From: Holophagaceae bacterium
Lineage (GTDB): Bacteria > Acidobacteriota > Holophagae > Holophagales > Holophagaceae
Direction of reading: 5' to 3'
NCBI GenBank assembly: GCA_016710635.1
Contig: JADJVL010000008.1
Location: 186,001 to 250,000, forward strand
Length of the DNA: 64,000 nt
The translations under genes were made by a program, and so were the position numbers. Below the pieces are notes generated by a model. The model had not been told where the DNA came from and made no database searches. It worked only from the letters and a program-made list of their open reading frames with translations. Positions 43,046-51,900 of the stretch are shown here, piece after piece (the first letter of the stretch is position 1; each line of letters starts with the position of its first letter).

Positions 43046-44131
43046 ATGACCTACCGCCATCCCGACTTCAAGGCCCTGGGCCTGGCTGGGATCCCCGAGT
43101 GCCGCTTCGAGCCCGCGCCGAAGGACGGCACCCTGCCGGACGGTTTCATGAGCACCACCAACTTTCCCACCTACGTCCACGTCGGCGGCGCCTGGCGCAT
43201 GCCGGAGATGCCCCGCATGGACTCGCACCTGGTGTGGGAGCCCGCGTCCCAGCGCCTGCTGACCCGGGAGTTCCGCCTGGTGAAGCGGGGCGACCTGGTC
43301 GCCGTGGCCACGAAGGAGGACGGCACCGAAGGCGTGCTGCTCTGGGACAAAGGCTTCCAGGACGAGCCCGACGAGACCGCCGACGAGACTTTCGGCTTCA
43401 TGAGCTCGGAAGTCAGCCGGGAGAAGCCCGTCAACTACGAGGCCATCTTCAAGCAGTTCCTGGACAACCGCGGCGCCAAGGGCCGCATCCTCTGGGTCAT
43501 CGGGCCCGCCCTGGTGCATGCCCGCGGCCGGGAGGCCATGGAATGGCTCATCCACCACGGCTTCGCCCACTGCCTCTTCACCGGCAACGCCGTCGGCGTC
43601 CACGATGTCGAAGCCGCGCTCTTCGGCAGCACCCTTGGCATGAAGAAGGATGGCACCCCGGAGATCGGGGGCCACGCCTACCACATGCGCGCCATCAACG
43701 AGATCAAGAAGGCCGGCTCCATCAAGGCCCTCGTGGAGGCTGGACGGGTGCAGGACGGCATCATGCACGCCCTCACCGTCACCAACACGCCCTACGTCCT
43801 GGCGGGCTCCATCCGGGACGACGGGCCCCTGCCTGAAACCATCACCGATGCCCTGGAGGCCCAGGGCGCCATGCGGGAACACACCGCCCAGGCGACCATG
43901 GTCGTGATGGTCGCGACGGCCCTCCACAGCATCGCCACCGGCAACATGCTGCCCACCTTCTGCCTCAAGCCCGACGGGGAGTATCACGAGATCACCACCA
44001 TCTGCGTGGACCAGACCGAATTCCTGGTGGGGAAGCTGAAGGATAGAGGGACACACCAGGCCTTCGGCGTGGTGACCAACGCCCAGGACTTCATGCGATT
44101 GATCCAGCTGGAATTGATGGCCAGGATCTGA
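43046..44131 (+). CDS. archaeal-type ornithine cyclodeaminase (TIGR00300 / LOR-SDH domain family)
   Basis: 361 residues. The N-terminal ~90 residues are the LOR/SDH conserved region (STTNFPTYVHVGGAWRMPEM). The rest is the Rossmann part with WVIGPALVH and long blocks typical of the TIGR00300 family: LFGSTLGM, MRAINEIKKAGSIKALVE, YVLAGSIRDDGPLPETITD, MREHTAQATMVVMVATALHS. Members in archaea and the C-terminal part of cyanobacterial ArgZ/AgrE convert ornithine to proline plus ammonia with NAD. No arginine dihydrolase domain is attached. CAGGAG precedes the ATG and TTAGAAT lies about 30 bp upstream. Location beside rocD supports an ornithine role. Confidence 0.85.
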   Translation: MTYRHPDFKALGLAGIPECRFEPAPKDGTLPDGFMSTTNFPTYVHVGGAWRMPEMPRMDSHLVWEPASQRLLTREFRLVKRGDLVAVATKEDGTEGVLLWDKGFQDEPDETADETFGFMSSEVSREKPVNYEAIFKQFLDNRGAKGRILWVIGPALVHARGREAMEWLIHHGFAHCLFTGNAVGVHDVEAALFGSTLGMKKDGTPEIGGHAYHMRAINEIKKAGSIKALVEAGRVQDGIMHALTVTNTPYVLAGSIRDDGPLPETITDALEAQGAMREHTAQATMVVMVATALHSIATGNMLPTFCLKPDGEYHEITTICVDQTEFLVGKLKDRGTHQAFGVVTNAQDFMRLIQLELMARI

Positions 44132-44441
44132 AGCAAGCTGGAAGCCTGTGCGATTTCCGCCCTCGGTCTCGAGCCAGGGGTGCGCCCCGCACGCCGGGGA
44201 GCGGGGACGGCCCCGCCCGGGAATTTTTCAAACGGGCGCGGCGGTGAATCCGTGTTCCGGAAACGATATGAAAAAAACATGAGAAAAAACCGGGCTATTT
44301 TGCGTCGTTATTTTCATAAAAATGAGTCCTGGCCTGAGTTTCAGCACTAGGCATATCCTTAGGACACTGCATCCACCCAGTGCGGTACAAGTCGGCGGAA
44401 GCGTCCTCCGACCCCCTTCGTAATCACGCCAGGAGGCGATC
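44132..44441 (+). other. 310-bp leader/promoter region of the 1003-aa secreted protein gene
   Basis: The middle (44220-44330) is unusually AT-rich with A- and T-runs, likely promoter DNA. The transcribed end carries two hairpins: CACTG with CAGTG (about 44371-44390) and GTCGGCGG with CCTCCGAC (one mismatch, about 44392-44412), followed by an AGGAGG site. I checked for a cyclic-di-GMP (GEMM) core and did not find it. No gene seen. Confidence 0.35.
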
Positions 44442-47400
44442 ATGCCATTCGCAATCATGTCGAGGCTCAAGGCTCATCTTCGGGGAGGCCTGCTCCTCGC
44501 ACTGGCGCTGACGGGAGCCGGGGCCCAGGCTCAGGCCCTCACCAACGGGAATTTCGAATCCCCCTACGTGGCGCCCAACATCCTCGGCTGGCCCAAGACG
44601 ACCTTCCTGAATCCCGGGCTGACGGGACCCACACCCTACAACGGTACGAGCATCGTGAGGAACGCCGGCGGGACCGACCTGACGAGCGTCGTCTCGGCGG
44701 CGGGTCCGGAGACCCAGCTCGACCCGGACCTGGGCGCCGCGCAGACCCTCCGGTGGCCCAAGTTCGGCAATCAGTGCGTGCTGATCAACACCCAGTCCTC
44801 GAGCTTCTGGGGCCACAGCACCAATGGCAACGCCATCTCCCAGACCTTCACCCTGGACAGCAGCATGATCGACGCCGGGGACGGACGGCTGCACATCCGC
44901 TTCGCCTTCGCGCCGGTCCTGGAAAACCCCGGGCACCTGGTCAGCCAGCAGCCCTACTTCAACATCAACGTCAAGGACATCTCCAAGGCCTCGGTGATCC
45001 TCTACGACAACCTGAACTTCTCGAACCAGCCCGGCAGCCCCTGGAAGACCACCACCTCCCTGCAGACGGGCCAGACGGTCGTCTACACGGACTGGCAGAT
45101 CAAGGACATCTCCCTGGATCCCGCTGTGTACTTGAACGACACCATCAAGATTGAATGCGTGGCCGCCGGCTGCTCCCTGGGCGGCCACTTCGGCAAGCTC
45201 TACGTGGACGGCATCTCCGCGGTGATCCCGGGCCTCTGGGTCTCCGTCTCGTCGACGCCGACCAACGTCCCCGTGGGTGGCCACATCTTCTACACCTACA
45301 CCGTTCGCAACACGGGGGTCACGACGCAGACGAACGTCGAGATCAACGCCATCGTGCCCATCAACACCACCTTCTTCGCCCTCACGGATGCGGGCGGGCG
45401 GCTGAGCCAGGCGGGCGGAGTCGTCAAGACCACCCTGCCCTTCCCCTCCGGCCACACCATGGCGCCTGGAGACACCTACACCTTCGTCGTGGACGTCACC
45501 GTGAACGCCGGCACCCCGGCGGGAACGGAGATCACCAGCGGGAACTACTACGCGAAGGCCGACAACTACGGGTCCCTGTACGGCTCGCCGGTCAAGAACT
45601 ACGTCATTGGCGCCGGGACTGATCTGGCTGTGAGCACCGTGGCCTCCCTCGTAGGGTGCAACACCGTGTACACCTCGACCATTACGAACACCGGCGCCAC
45701 CGCCAGCCAGGCCCAGGCCTCCCTGCCCATGCCCGCCAACACCAGCCTGGTCGCCGCCACCACCACCCTCGGACTCGTGACCGGCGCCAACCCCGTCGTG
45801 GCGAGCCTTGGCGACATGGCCAGCGGCGCCACCGCCACCTTCACCGTGACGGTGCGGCCCTCCACCACCGCTTCGGCTTCCGCCACCGTCACCGTGTCCG
45901 GCAACTTCGTGGACTCGGCCCCCGGCAACAACTCATCCACCGCCGCCATCGCGAACCCCCTGGGCGGCCCCGCGGTTAACATCACCACCCAGCCCGTGGG
46001 CGCGACGATCATCCAGGGCTCCACCCACAGCATGAGTGTGGTGGCACAGGACGGCTGCGGAGGCTTCACCTACCAGTGGTACCTGAACGGCGTGCCGGTC
46101 CCGGCCGCCACGACCGCGAACTACACCACCCCGGTGCTGGCCGTCGGAACGTACAACTACACGGTCCGCGTCACCGAGGGTTCGGGCTTCTACGTCCTCA
46201 GCAACGTCGCGGTGGTCATCGTTCGGAATCCCGTCGTGACCGTGGGGCCCCTCACCAACGGCACCCTGGACCCGGCCACGCCCTCCCCGGCATCCGTCCC
46301 GACCGGCAGCACGAAGAACTTCAAGTTCAACGCCGACCCGGGCTACCACGTGGCCTCCGTCTCGGGTTGCAGCGGTCCGGTCTACAGCAACACCTCCAAT
46401 GCAGTGAGCACCTACACCTATACGACCGGCGCCATCACCGGGGACTGCACCGTCACCGCCACCTTCGCCATCAATGTCTACCAGGTCTCGGCTTCCGCCG
46501 GCGCCAACGGCAGCCTGGACGTGACCACGCCCTCCCCCGTCAACGTGAACCACGGGAGCACCACGGCCTTCAAGTTCAACGCCGCGCCGGGCTACCACGT
46601 CGCCTCCATCTCCGGCTGCAGCGGGCCCCTCTACACGAACACCTCCAACGCGGTGACCAGCTATACCTACACCACAGGCGCCATCACCGGCGACTGCACC
46701 GTGTCGGCCACCTTCGCCATCAACGTCTACCAGGTGACGGGCTCCGCCGGCGCCAATGGGTCCCTCGATCCGAGCACGCCCTCCCCGGTCGCCGTTCCCC
46801 ACGGAAGCACAACCAGTTTCAAGTTCAACGCCAATCCCGGCTACCACATCACCAGCATCACCGGGGGCTACGGTTCCCCCTACCTGAACACCTCCAACAC
46901 GGTGAGCACCTACACCTACACCACCGGGCCTGTCGTCTCGGATTGCACGGTCGTCGCCACCTACGCTGTGAACCTCCTGCTGAGCTTCACGCCGGCGTCC
47001 GGCCGGCCCGGAACCGTGGTCATCCTGTCGGGTTCGGACATCGCCAGCGTCATCGCCGTGTCCTTCAACGGCGTCCCCGCCACCTTCACCCAGCTCTCCT
47101 CGACCCAGGTGAGCGCCGTCGTCCCCGCGGGGGCCACCACCGGTCCCATCTCCGTCACCAACTCGGCGGGGCTGGTCCAGATGACGTCCCTCTTCACCGT
47201 TCCCCTGGCGGCGCCGCGCATCCTCTCCTTCTCGCCCAACGCCGGCGCGACGGGCACGATCGTCTTCATCAACGGCGTGAACCTTGGCGGCACGATTTCC
47301 GTCGCCTTCAACGGCGCCGCAGCCACCTTCACCCAGGTCTCCGCCACCCAGCTGAAGGCCACGGTTCCCGCGGCCGCCACCACCGGGCCGATTTCCGTCA

Positions 47401-47453
47401 CCACACCCGGCGGGACCACCTCCACGGGCACCGTGAAGTTCAAGAAGCTCTGA
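44442..47453 (+). CDS. large secreted multidomain surface protein (DUF11-like, Ig, InlB-type and IPT/TIG domains)
   Basis: 1003 residues. AGGAGG lies six bases before the ATG and a signal peptide follows (LLLALALTGAGAQAQA). N-terminal 250 residues start with NGNFESP, like extracellular carbohydrate-binding-type modules. Two DUF11-like repeats (VGGHIFYTYTVRNTGVTTQT) and an Ig domain (FTYQWYLNGVPV) follow. Then three ~82-residue repeats marked TPSP, GST, FKFNAxPGYHV, GCSGP and DCTV, of the bacterial/InlB B type. Two IPT/TIG units (FTPASGRPGTVVILSG, FSPNAGATGTIVFING) end the protein. Likely surface adhesin or matrix protein. Confidence 0.8.
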   Translation: MPFAIMSRLKAHLRGGLLLALALTGAGAQAQALTNGNFESPYVAPNILGWPKTTFLNPGLTGPTPYNGTSIVRNAGGTDLTSVVSAAGPETQLDPDLGAAQTLRWPKFGNQCVLINTQSSSFWGHSTNGNAISQTFTLDSSMIDAGDGRLHIRFAFAPVLENPGHLVSQQPYFNINVKDISKASVILYDNLNFSNQPGSPWKTTTSLQTGQTVVYTDWQIKDISLDPAVYLNDTIKIECVAAGCSLGGHFGKLYVDGISAVIPGLWVSVSSTPTNVPVGGHIFYTYTVRNTGVTTQTNVEINAIVPINTTFFALTDAGGRLSQAGGVVKTTLPFPSGHTMAPGDTYTFVVDVTVNAGTPAGTEITSGNYYAKADNYGSLYGSPVKNYVIGAGTDLAVSTVASLVGCNTVYTSTITNTGATASQAQASLPMPANTSLVAATTTLGLVTGANPVVASLGDMASGATATFTVTVRPSTTASASATVTVSGNFVDSAPGNNSSTAAIANPLGGPAVNITTQPVGATIIQGSTHSMSVVAQDGCGGFTYQWYLNGVPVPAATTANYTTPVLAVGTYNYTVRVTEGSGFYVLSNVAVVIVRNPVVTVGPLTNGTLDPATPSPASVPTGSTKNFKFNADPGYHVASVSGCSGPVYSNTSNAVSTYTYTTGAITGDCTVTATFAINVYQVSASAGANGSLDVTTPSPVNVNHGSTTAFKFNAAPGYHVASISGCSGPLYTNTSNAVTSYTYTTGAITGDCTVSATFAINVYQVTGSAGANGSLDPSTPSPVAVPHGSTTSFKFNANPGYHITSITGGYGSPYLNTSNTVSTYTYTTGPVVSDCTVVATYAVNLLLSFTPASGRPGTVVILSGSDIASVIAVSFNGVPATFTQLSSTQVSAVVPAGATTGPISVTNSAGLVQMTSLFTVPLAAPRILSFSPNAGATGTIVFINGVNLGGTISVAFNGAAATFTQVSATQLKATVPAAATTGPISVTTPGGTTSTGTVKFKKL

Positions 47454-47468
47454 TTTCCTCCTGAACCG

Positions 47469-47496
47469 CAAAGGGCCGCTTCGCAGCGGCCCTTTG
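47469..47496 (+). terminator. intrinsic terminator
   Basis: A 12-bp perfect stem (CAAAGGGCCGCT with its complement) around a TCGC loop, followed by TGTT, 16 bp past the stop of the 1003-aa protein gene. Confidence 0.88.
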
Positions 47497-47794
47497 TGTT
47501 GCCGGTGGACGGGGCCCGAAACGGTATCTGCTGCACACGCCGGCTCGGCCCCCTCCTGACCTCGCGAAAGCCGGGGGCGCCCAGTTCCGCAGCCCTGCGC
47601 TGGGCTGGATCGGCGTGCCCCGGAAGGGACTGGAACACCCACGCGCGGGTCCGGGAGGACCGCCGCCCTCCCTCTTCCGAGACCCGGCGGGAGGATCCAC
47701 ACGGAAGCCGTCCTGGGCGCGGATCGGCCCAATCCGGATGGCCCACGATCCGCAAGCCTCCACGGACGGTTTCCAAGGCCTCCTTCCTCTGTCC

Positions 47795-48264
47795 TGCCGC
47801 CGGGCGGCTCTGCAGGGTTCCAATCCTTCCGGAGTCCCTTTTCAGTAAAGCCTCCGGAGGACCACGGCCGCCGGCTTCCCAGGCCCGTCTCCAGCAGCTC
47901 GGCGGCTCTCGGTGCCGGTGGGGCTTCGGAAGGCCCTACGGAGCGTCCAGAGGGGCTCCAGGGTTCCTGCGGGGTCGGTCGAGCGCCCCAGAGCGCCCCA
48001 CGCCGGCGACGCCGCCCCGGAGCTCCGCCGCCGGGCGGCTCTGCACCGTTCCAATCCTTCCGGAATCCCTTATCGGCAAAGCCTCCGGAGGACCACGGCC
48101 GCCGGCTTCCCAGGCCCGTCTCCAGCAGCTCGGCGGCTCTCGGTGCCGGTGGGGCTTCGGAAGGCCCTACGGAAGCGTCCAGAGGGGCTCCAGGGTTCCT
48201 GCGGGGTCGGTCGAGCACCCCAGAGCGCCCCACGCCGGCGACGCCGCCCCGGAGCTCCGCCGCC
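47795..48264. repeat. 231-bp tandem direct repeat, two copies, in a noncoding stretch
   Basis: Two adjacent units start at about 47795 and 48026. Landmarks such as CGGGCGGCTCTGCA, GGACCACGGCCGCCGGCT, CTTCGGAAGGCCCTACGGA and GGAGCTCCGCCGCC recur 231-232 bp apart with only a few substitutions and one 1-bp insertion (GGAGCG versus GGAAGCG). The surrounding 47500-48330 has no gene I can support; frames on both strands are low-complexity Arg/Pro/Gly. Several short palindromes (CCTCCGGAGG) lie inside each unit. Function unknown. Confidence 0.75.
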
Positions 48265-48331
48265 TGACCCGGCACCCGGGCCGCCTGGCTTCCCGGGTTC
48301 GAGCGCTCCGCCGACCGCGCCGGGGGGAGTA

Positions 48332-48792
48332 TCAGGCCGGCGCGATCGGATCTCCCACGCGCATTTCCCCATCGCTCAGAATCTCGCAGCGCAGGCCACC
48401 CCGGTGGATGAGTCCGGGGAGGAGGGCGGGCAGGCCCGTGGCCGCCGCCAGGCCCTTGCAGGGCTCACAGAGCCGCATGCCCCGCAGGCGCACACTCCCC
48501 ACGGTGAACTCGCGCCCCACCAGGTGGTTTAGGGCGATCCCTTCGGTGACCAGGTTGCGGCGGGCGAGGCCGGGCTCGACGTGCAGGTCCAGTTCACGAG
48601 CCAGGGCCTCCAGGGCCTCCAGTTCGATGAGGGTGCACTCCCGGCCGGTGCCGGGCTGCTCGAGTAGGAGCCGGTGCCGAGCAGGTAGCGGTCCCCGGCC
48701 AGGCCGCGTCCAGTGTGGGCCAGGATGGCCTCCACACTGGACATCGGCGCCCCCGCAGCCGGCGAGATATGGATGGACACGAGCCGCCCCAT
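48332..48792 (-). pseudogene. MOSC-domain protein, frameshifted
   Basis: From the ATG at 48792 (GGAGG just ahead) the product starts GRLVSIHISPAAGAPM and GRGLAGDRYLLGTGSYS, the N-terminal part of a MOSC domain. The frame is lost near 48660. The other frame continues with CTLIELEALEALA, NLVTEGIALNHLVG, and the Cys-bearing GMRLCEPCKGL, ending at 48332. Together they make about 152 residues. MOSC proteins handle molybdenum-cofactor sulfur or related sulfur carriers. One indel separates the halves: sequence error or recent inactivation. Confidence 0.72.
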
Positions 48793-48861
48793 GGGACCTC
48801 CTGGTCCAGGGTCCCGGGAAGCGCACCGCGGGGCAACCCGCCTTGACGATTCGCCGGCATG

Positions 48862-48890
48862 AAAAAGCCGCCGGTCTCCCAGCGGCTTTT
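48862..48890 (-). terminator. intrinsic terminator of the giant lipoprotein gene
   Basis: On the minus strand AAAAGCCGC pairs with GCGGCTTTT around a ten-base loop and runs into TTTTTC, 20 bp past the stop at 48911. Confidence 0.85.
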
Positions 48891-48910
48891 CCTGCAAGTG
48901 GTTTGTAAGG

Positions 48911-51900
48911 TCAGGGCGTCCGGATCTGGAAGGTGGTGACCGCCAGGGTACCGGCCGGATTCTGGACCGTCAGGGTGTAGGTGCGCGTGGTGGCCGGCGT
49001 GGCCGGCGACATCACCACGAGGACATCCCCGTTCGAAACCGTCCAGGTGGTGCCGATGCCATCCGTGACCCGGCCGGTGGTGCTGCCGGTGAAGGTGAAG
49101 GTCAGGGGCACCGGAGTGCTGATCGGCACCACGAAGGGGCTGGGGCCAGGGCCGGTGATGGTGGCGGTGGGCAGTTCCCAGACAATGACGGTCCGGGTGG
49201 TATCCACCACCGAAGTGCCCTGGGTCAGCCGCAGCGTGTAGCTGTAGAGGCCGAAGGGAGGCACCACCAGGGCCACCGGCACCGCGGTGCCCGTGCCGGG
49301 GCTGCTGACGCCCGCGTAGATCGTGGTCACGGTGCCGCCGTCATCGGTCTGGAGGATGTCGGCGGTGCCACCGGGCGCGAGGTTGAAGACCCAGTTCATG
49401 AAGATCGAATCGCCCACGCTGACCACGGCCGGGGCGACCGTGAAGCTGCTGGAGAAGGGCAGCGCGAGGACCGTGACCGTGGCCGTGGTGGTGGCGATGG
49501 TGCCCGCGGCATTGGTGACGATCAGGGTGTAGGTGGTGGTGACGTTGAGGGTGACGTTGTAGGAGCCGCCCGTCACCACGTTGCCCACGCCGCTGGTGAC
49601 CACGCCGGTGCCATTGGAGAAGGTCGGCACCAGGACGCTCGTCTGGCCGGCATTGATGGTGGCCGGGGTGGCGACCAGGCTGGTGGCGATCGGCGTCGCC
49701 ACGACCGTGACGGTGACGGTGCGGGTGGCCGTGATGGTGCCGGAGGTGACGGTAAGGGTAAAGGTCGTCGTGGTGGCCAGGGCCGCGCTGTTGATGGGCA
49801 CGCCCGAGACCACGACGCCCACGCCGTTGTCGACGGAGCCCGCGGCGCCGGCGGCGAAGATCGCCAGCAGGCTCGTGGTGGACCCGGCGGTGACGACGGC
49901 CGGAGTGGCGGTGAAGCTGGTGGCCAGGGGTCCGGCCAGGACGGTGATGGTGCGCTGGGCCGTGGCGATCATGCCGGCCGCGTTGGTCACCGTCAGCTGG
50001 TAGACCGTGGTGGCGCCGGGCACGACCGTGTAGGGAGTGCCAGTAAGCACAGCGCCCACGGCGTTATTGATGGCGCCCGTGCCGCCCGTGAAGATGGGCG
50101 TCAGGTCCGTGCTCCCGCCGGCGGTGATGATGGTGGCGCTGGCGTTGAGGGTGGCCGTGGGGGCCGCGACCACATCGACGGTAACAGTCTGGAGGGACGT
50201 GGTCCCGGCGGTGTTGGTCACCAGCAGGCTGTAGGTGACGGTGGTGCCGACGGAGGCCCCCGTGGGCGTCACGAGCACCGGGGTGCCGGAGGTCGGTGTC
50301 GCCGGCAACTGGGCTCCCGTGAAGGAGTTGGCCGAGCCGGTCAGGCCGTTCACGGCGGTGCCGTTGGTGAAGAGCGCCGTCAGGTTGATGGAGTCGCCGA
50401 CGGTGATGATGCGGCGGCTGGCGGTAAGGCTGATGGCGTTGGGACCGGACACCACGGTGACGGTGGCCTGAGTGATGACCGAGTCACCGGCGGTGTTGGT
50501 GACCGTCAGTGTGTAGGTGGTCGTCGCGATGGGGGTGACGGGGTAGCCCGCCCCGGTGATCACGGTTCCCACGTCATTGCTGACGACGCCGGTACCGTTG
50601 GAGAACGTGGGCGTCAAGGTGGAGGACTGACCCGCCGTGACCGTCGCGGGGACCGCCACCAGGCTGGCGGCGACGGGGGCCGCCACCACCACGATGGGCA
50701 GGGTGCGGGTGACCGTCTGGCCGGCGAGGTTGGTCTCGGTCAGGGTGTGGGTCTGGGTGCCCACCGTCCCGGGGATGTAGGGGATCGGGGAGCCGCTGGA
50801 AGGAACAATGGGAGAGGCCGGGTTGCCCAGCGCGTCGCCGTGGGTGATCTGGTTGCCGGCGACGGCGGGGGTCGGGTTGCTGAAGACCGCGGTCAGGTTG
50901 GTCACGGTGCCGATGGTCACGGGGTTCCGGGAGGCCGTGAAGCTCGTGATGGTGACGGGCTGCACAACGATGATGGTGCGGACCGCGGTGCCGACCTGTC
51001 CGGCGTTGTCGGTGACGGTGAGGGTGTAGGTGGTGGTGTTGGCCGGCGAGACCGCATACGACTGACCAGTCAGGACGGTTCCGACACCCTGGTTGATGGT
51101 GCCCACCAGGGCAGGCGCGCCGCCGCTGAAGACGGGCAGGAGGTTGACGCTCTGGCCGGCGGTGATGGTGTCGGCGACGGCGGAGGAGGTGAGCGTCACG
51201 GTCAGGGCCAGCAGGGGATTGACCACGATACTGGTGGGCGCGCCGGGGGTGCAGCTGGAGCCCGCAGCGTTCGTGACCGTCACCGTAATGGTGAGCGGCG
51301 ACACGCTGCCGGCGGTGTAGGTGATCTGGTTGGTGCCCTGGCCGGCGGTGATGCTGCCGTTGGTCACGGTCCAGGTGTAGGTCATGCCGATCTGGCTGGG
51401 CACGCTGGCGATGTGGCCCGGGGTGGTGGCGATGATGGGACCGGCTTCAGCCGTGATGGTGCAGTTGGGGGCCGGGGCCACGGTGACGAGGGTCGTGGCG
51501 ACGGCGACGCCGCCGGGGCCGGTGACCGTCAGGAGGTAGCTGGTGTTCGCGACCAGGGGACCGACGGTGGCCGGAGTGCCGGAAACGATGACGGTGGCCG
51601 CGGAGGCCGGAATGGTGTCGAAGCTGCCCGTGCCGCCGCTGAAGACGGCGATCAGCTGGGTGCTCGTTCCGGAGGTGATGACATTCGGGAAGGCCGCGAA
51701 GCTGGCGATGGAGGGCGGCTGGACCACGGTGATGGTCTCGATGTCCGTGACCGCCGTGCCGGCGCCGTTGGTCACCGTCAGGATGTAGGTGGTGGTGACG
51801 ATGGGGCTGACAGAGTAGACGCCACCGTTGATGACATTGAAGGCGCTGCCGCCGCCGGAAAGGATGGCCGTAGCATCGGGACCCGCGGTGAAGATGGTGG

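Noticed and set aside
44330..44441. Cyclic-di-GMP riboswitch in the leader of the 1003-aa protein gene
   Set aside because: Hairpins are present but the conserved core (such as the CGCAAAG segment) is missing.
45933..48275. 780-codon minus-strand frame across the 1003-aa gene end and the tandem repeat
   Set aside because: Low-complexity, no start signals, and it crosses a strong terminator; no domain recognisable.
47454..48331. CRISPR array
   Set aside because: Only two long 231-bp units in direct contact, without short regular repeats and spacers or cas genes.
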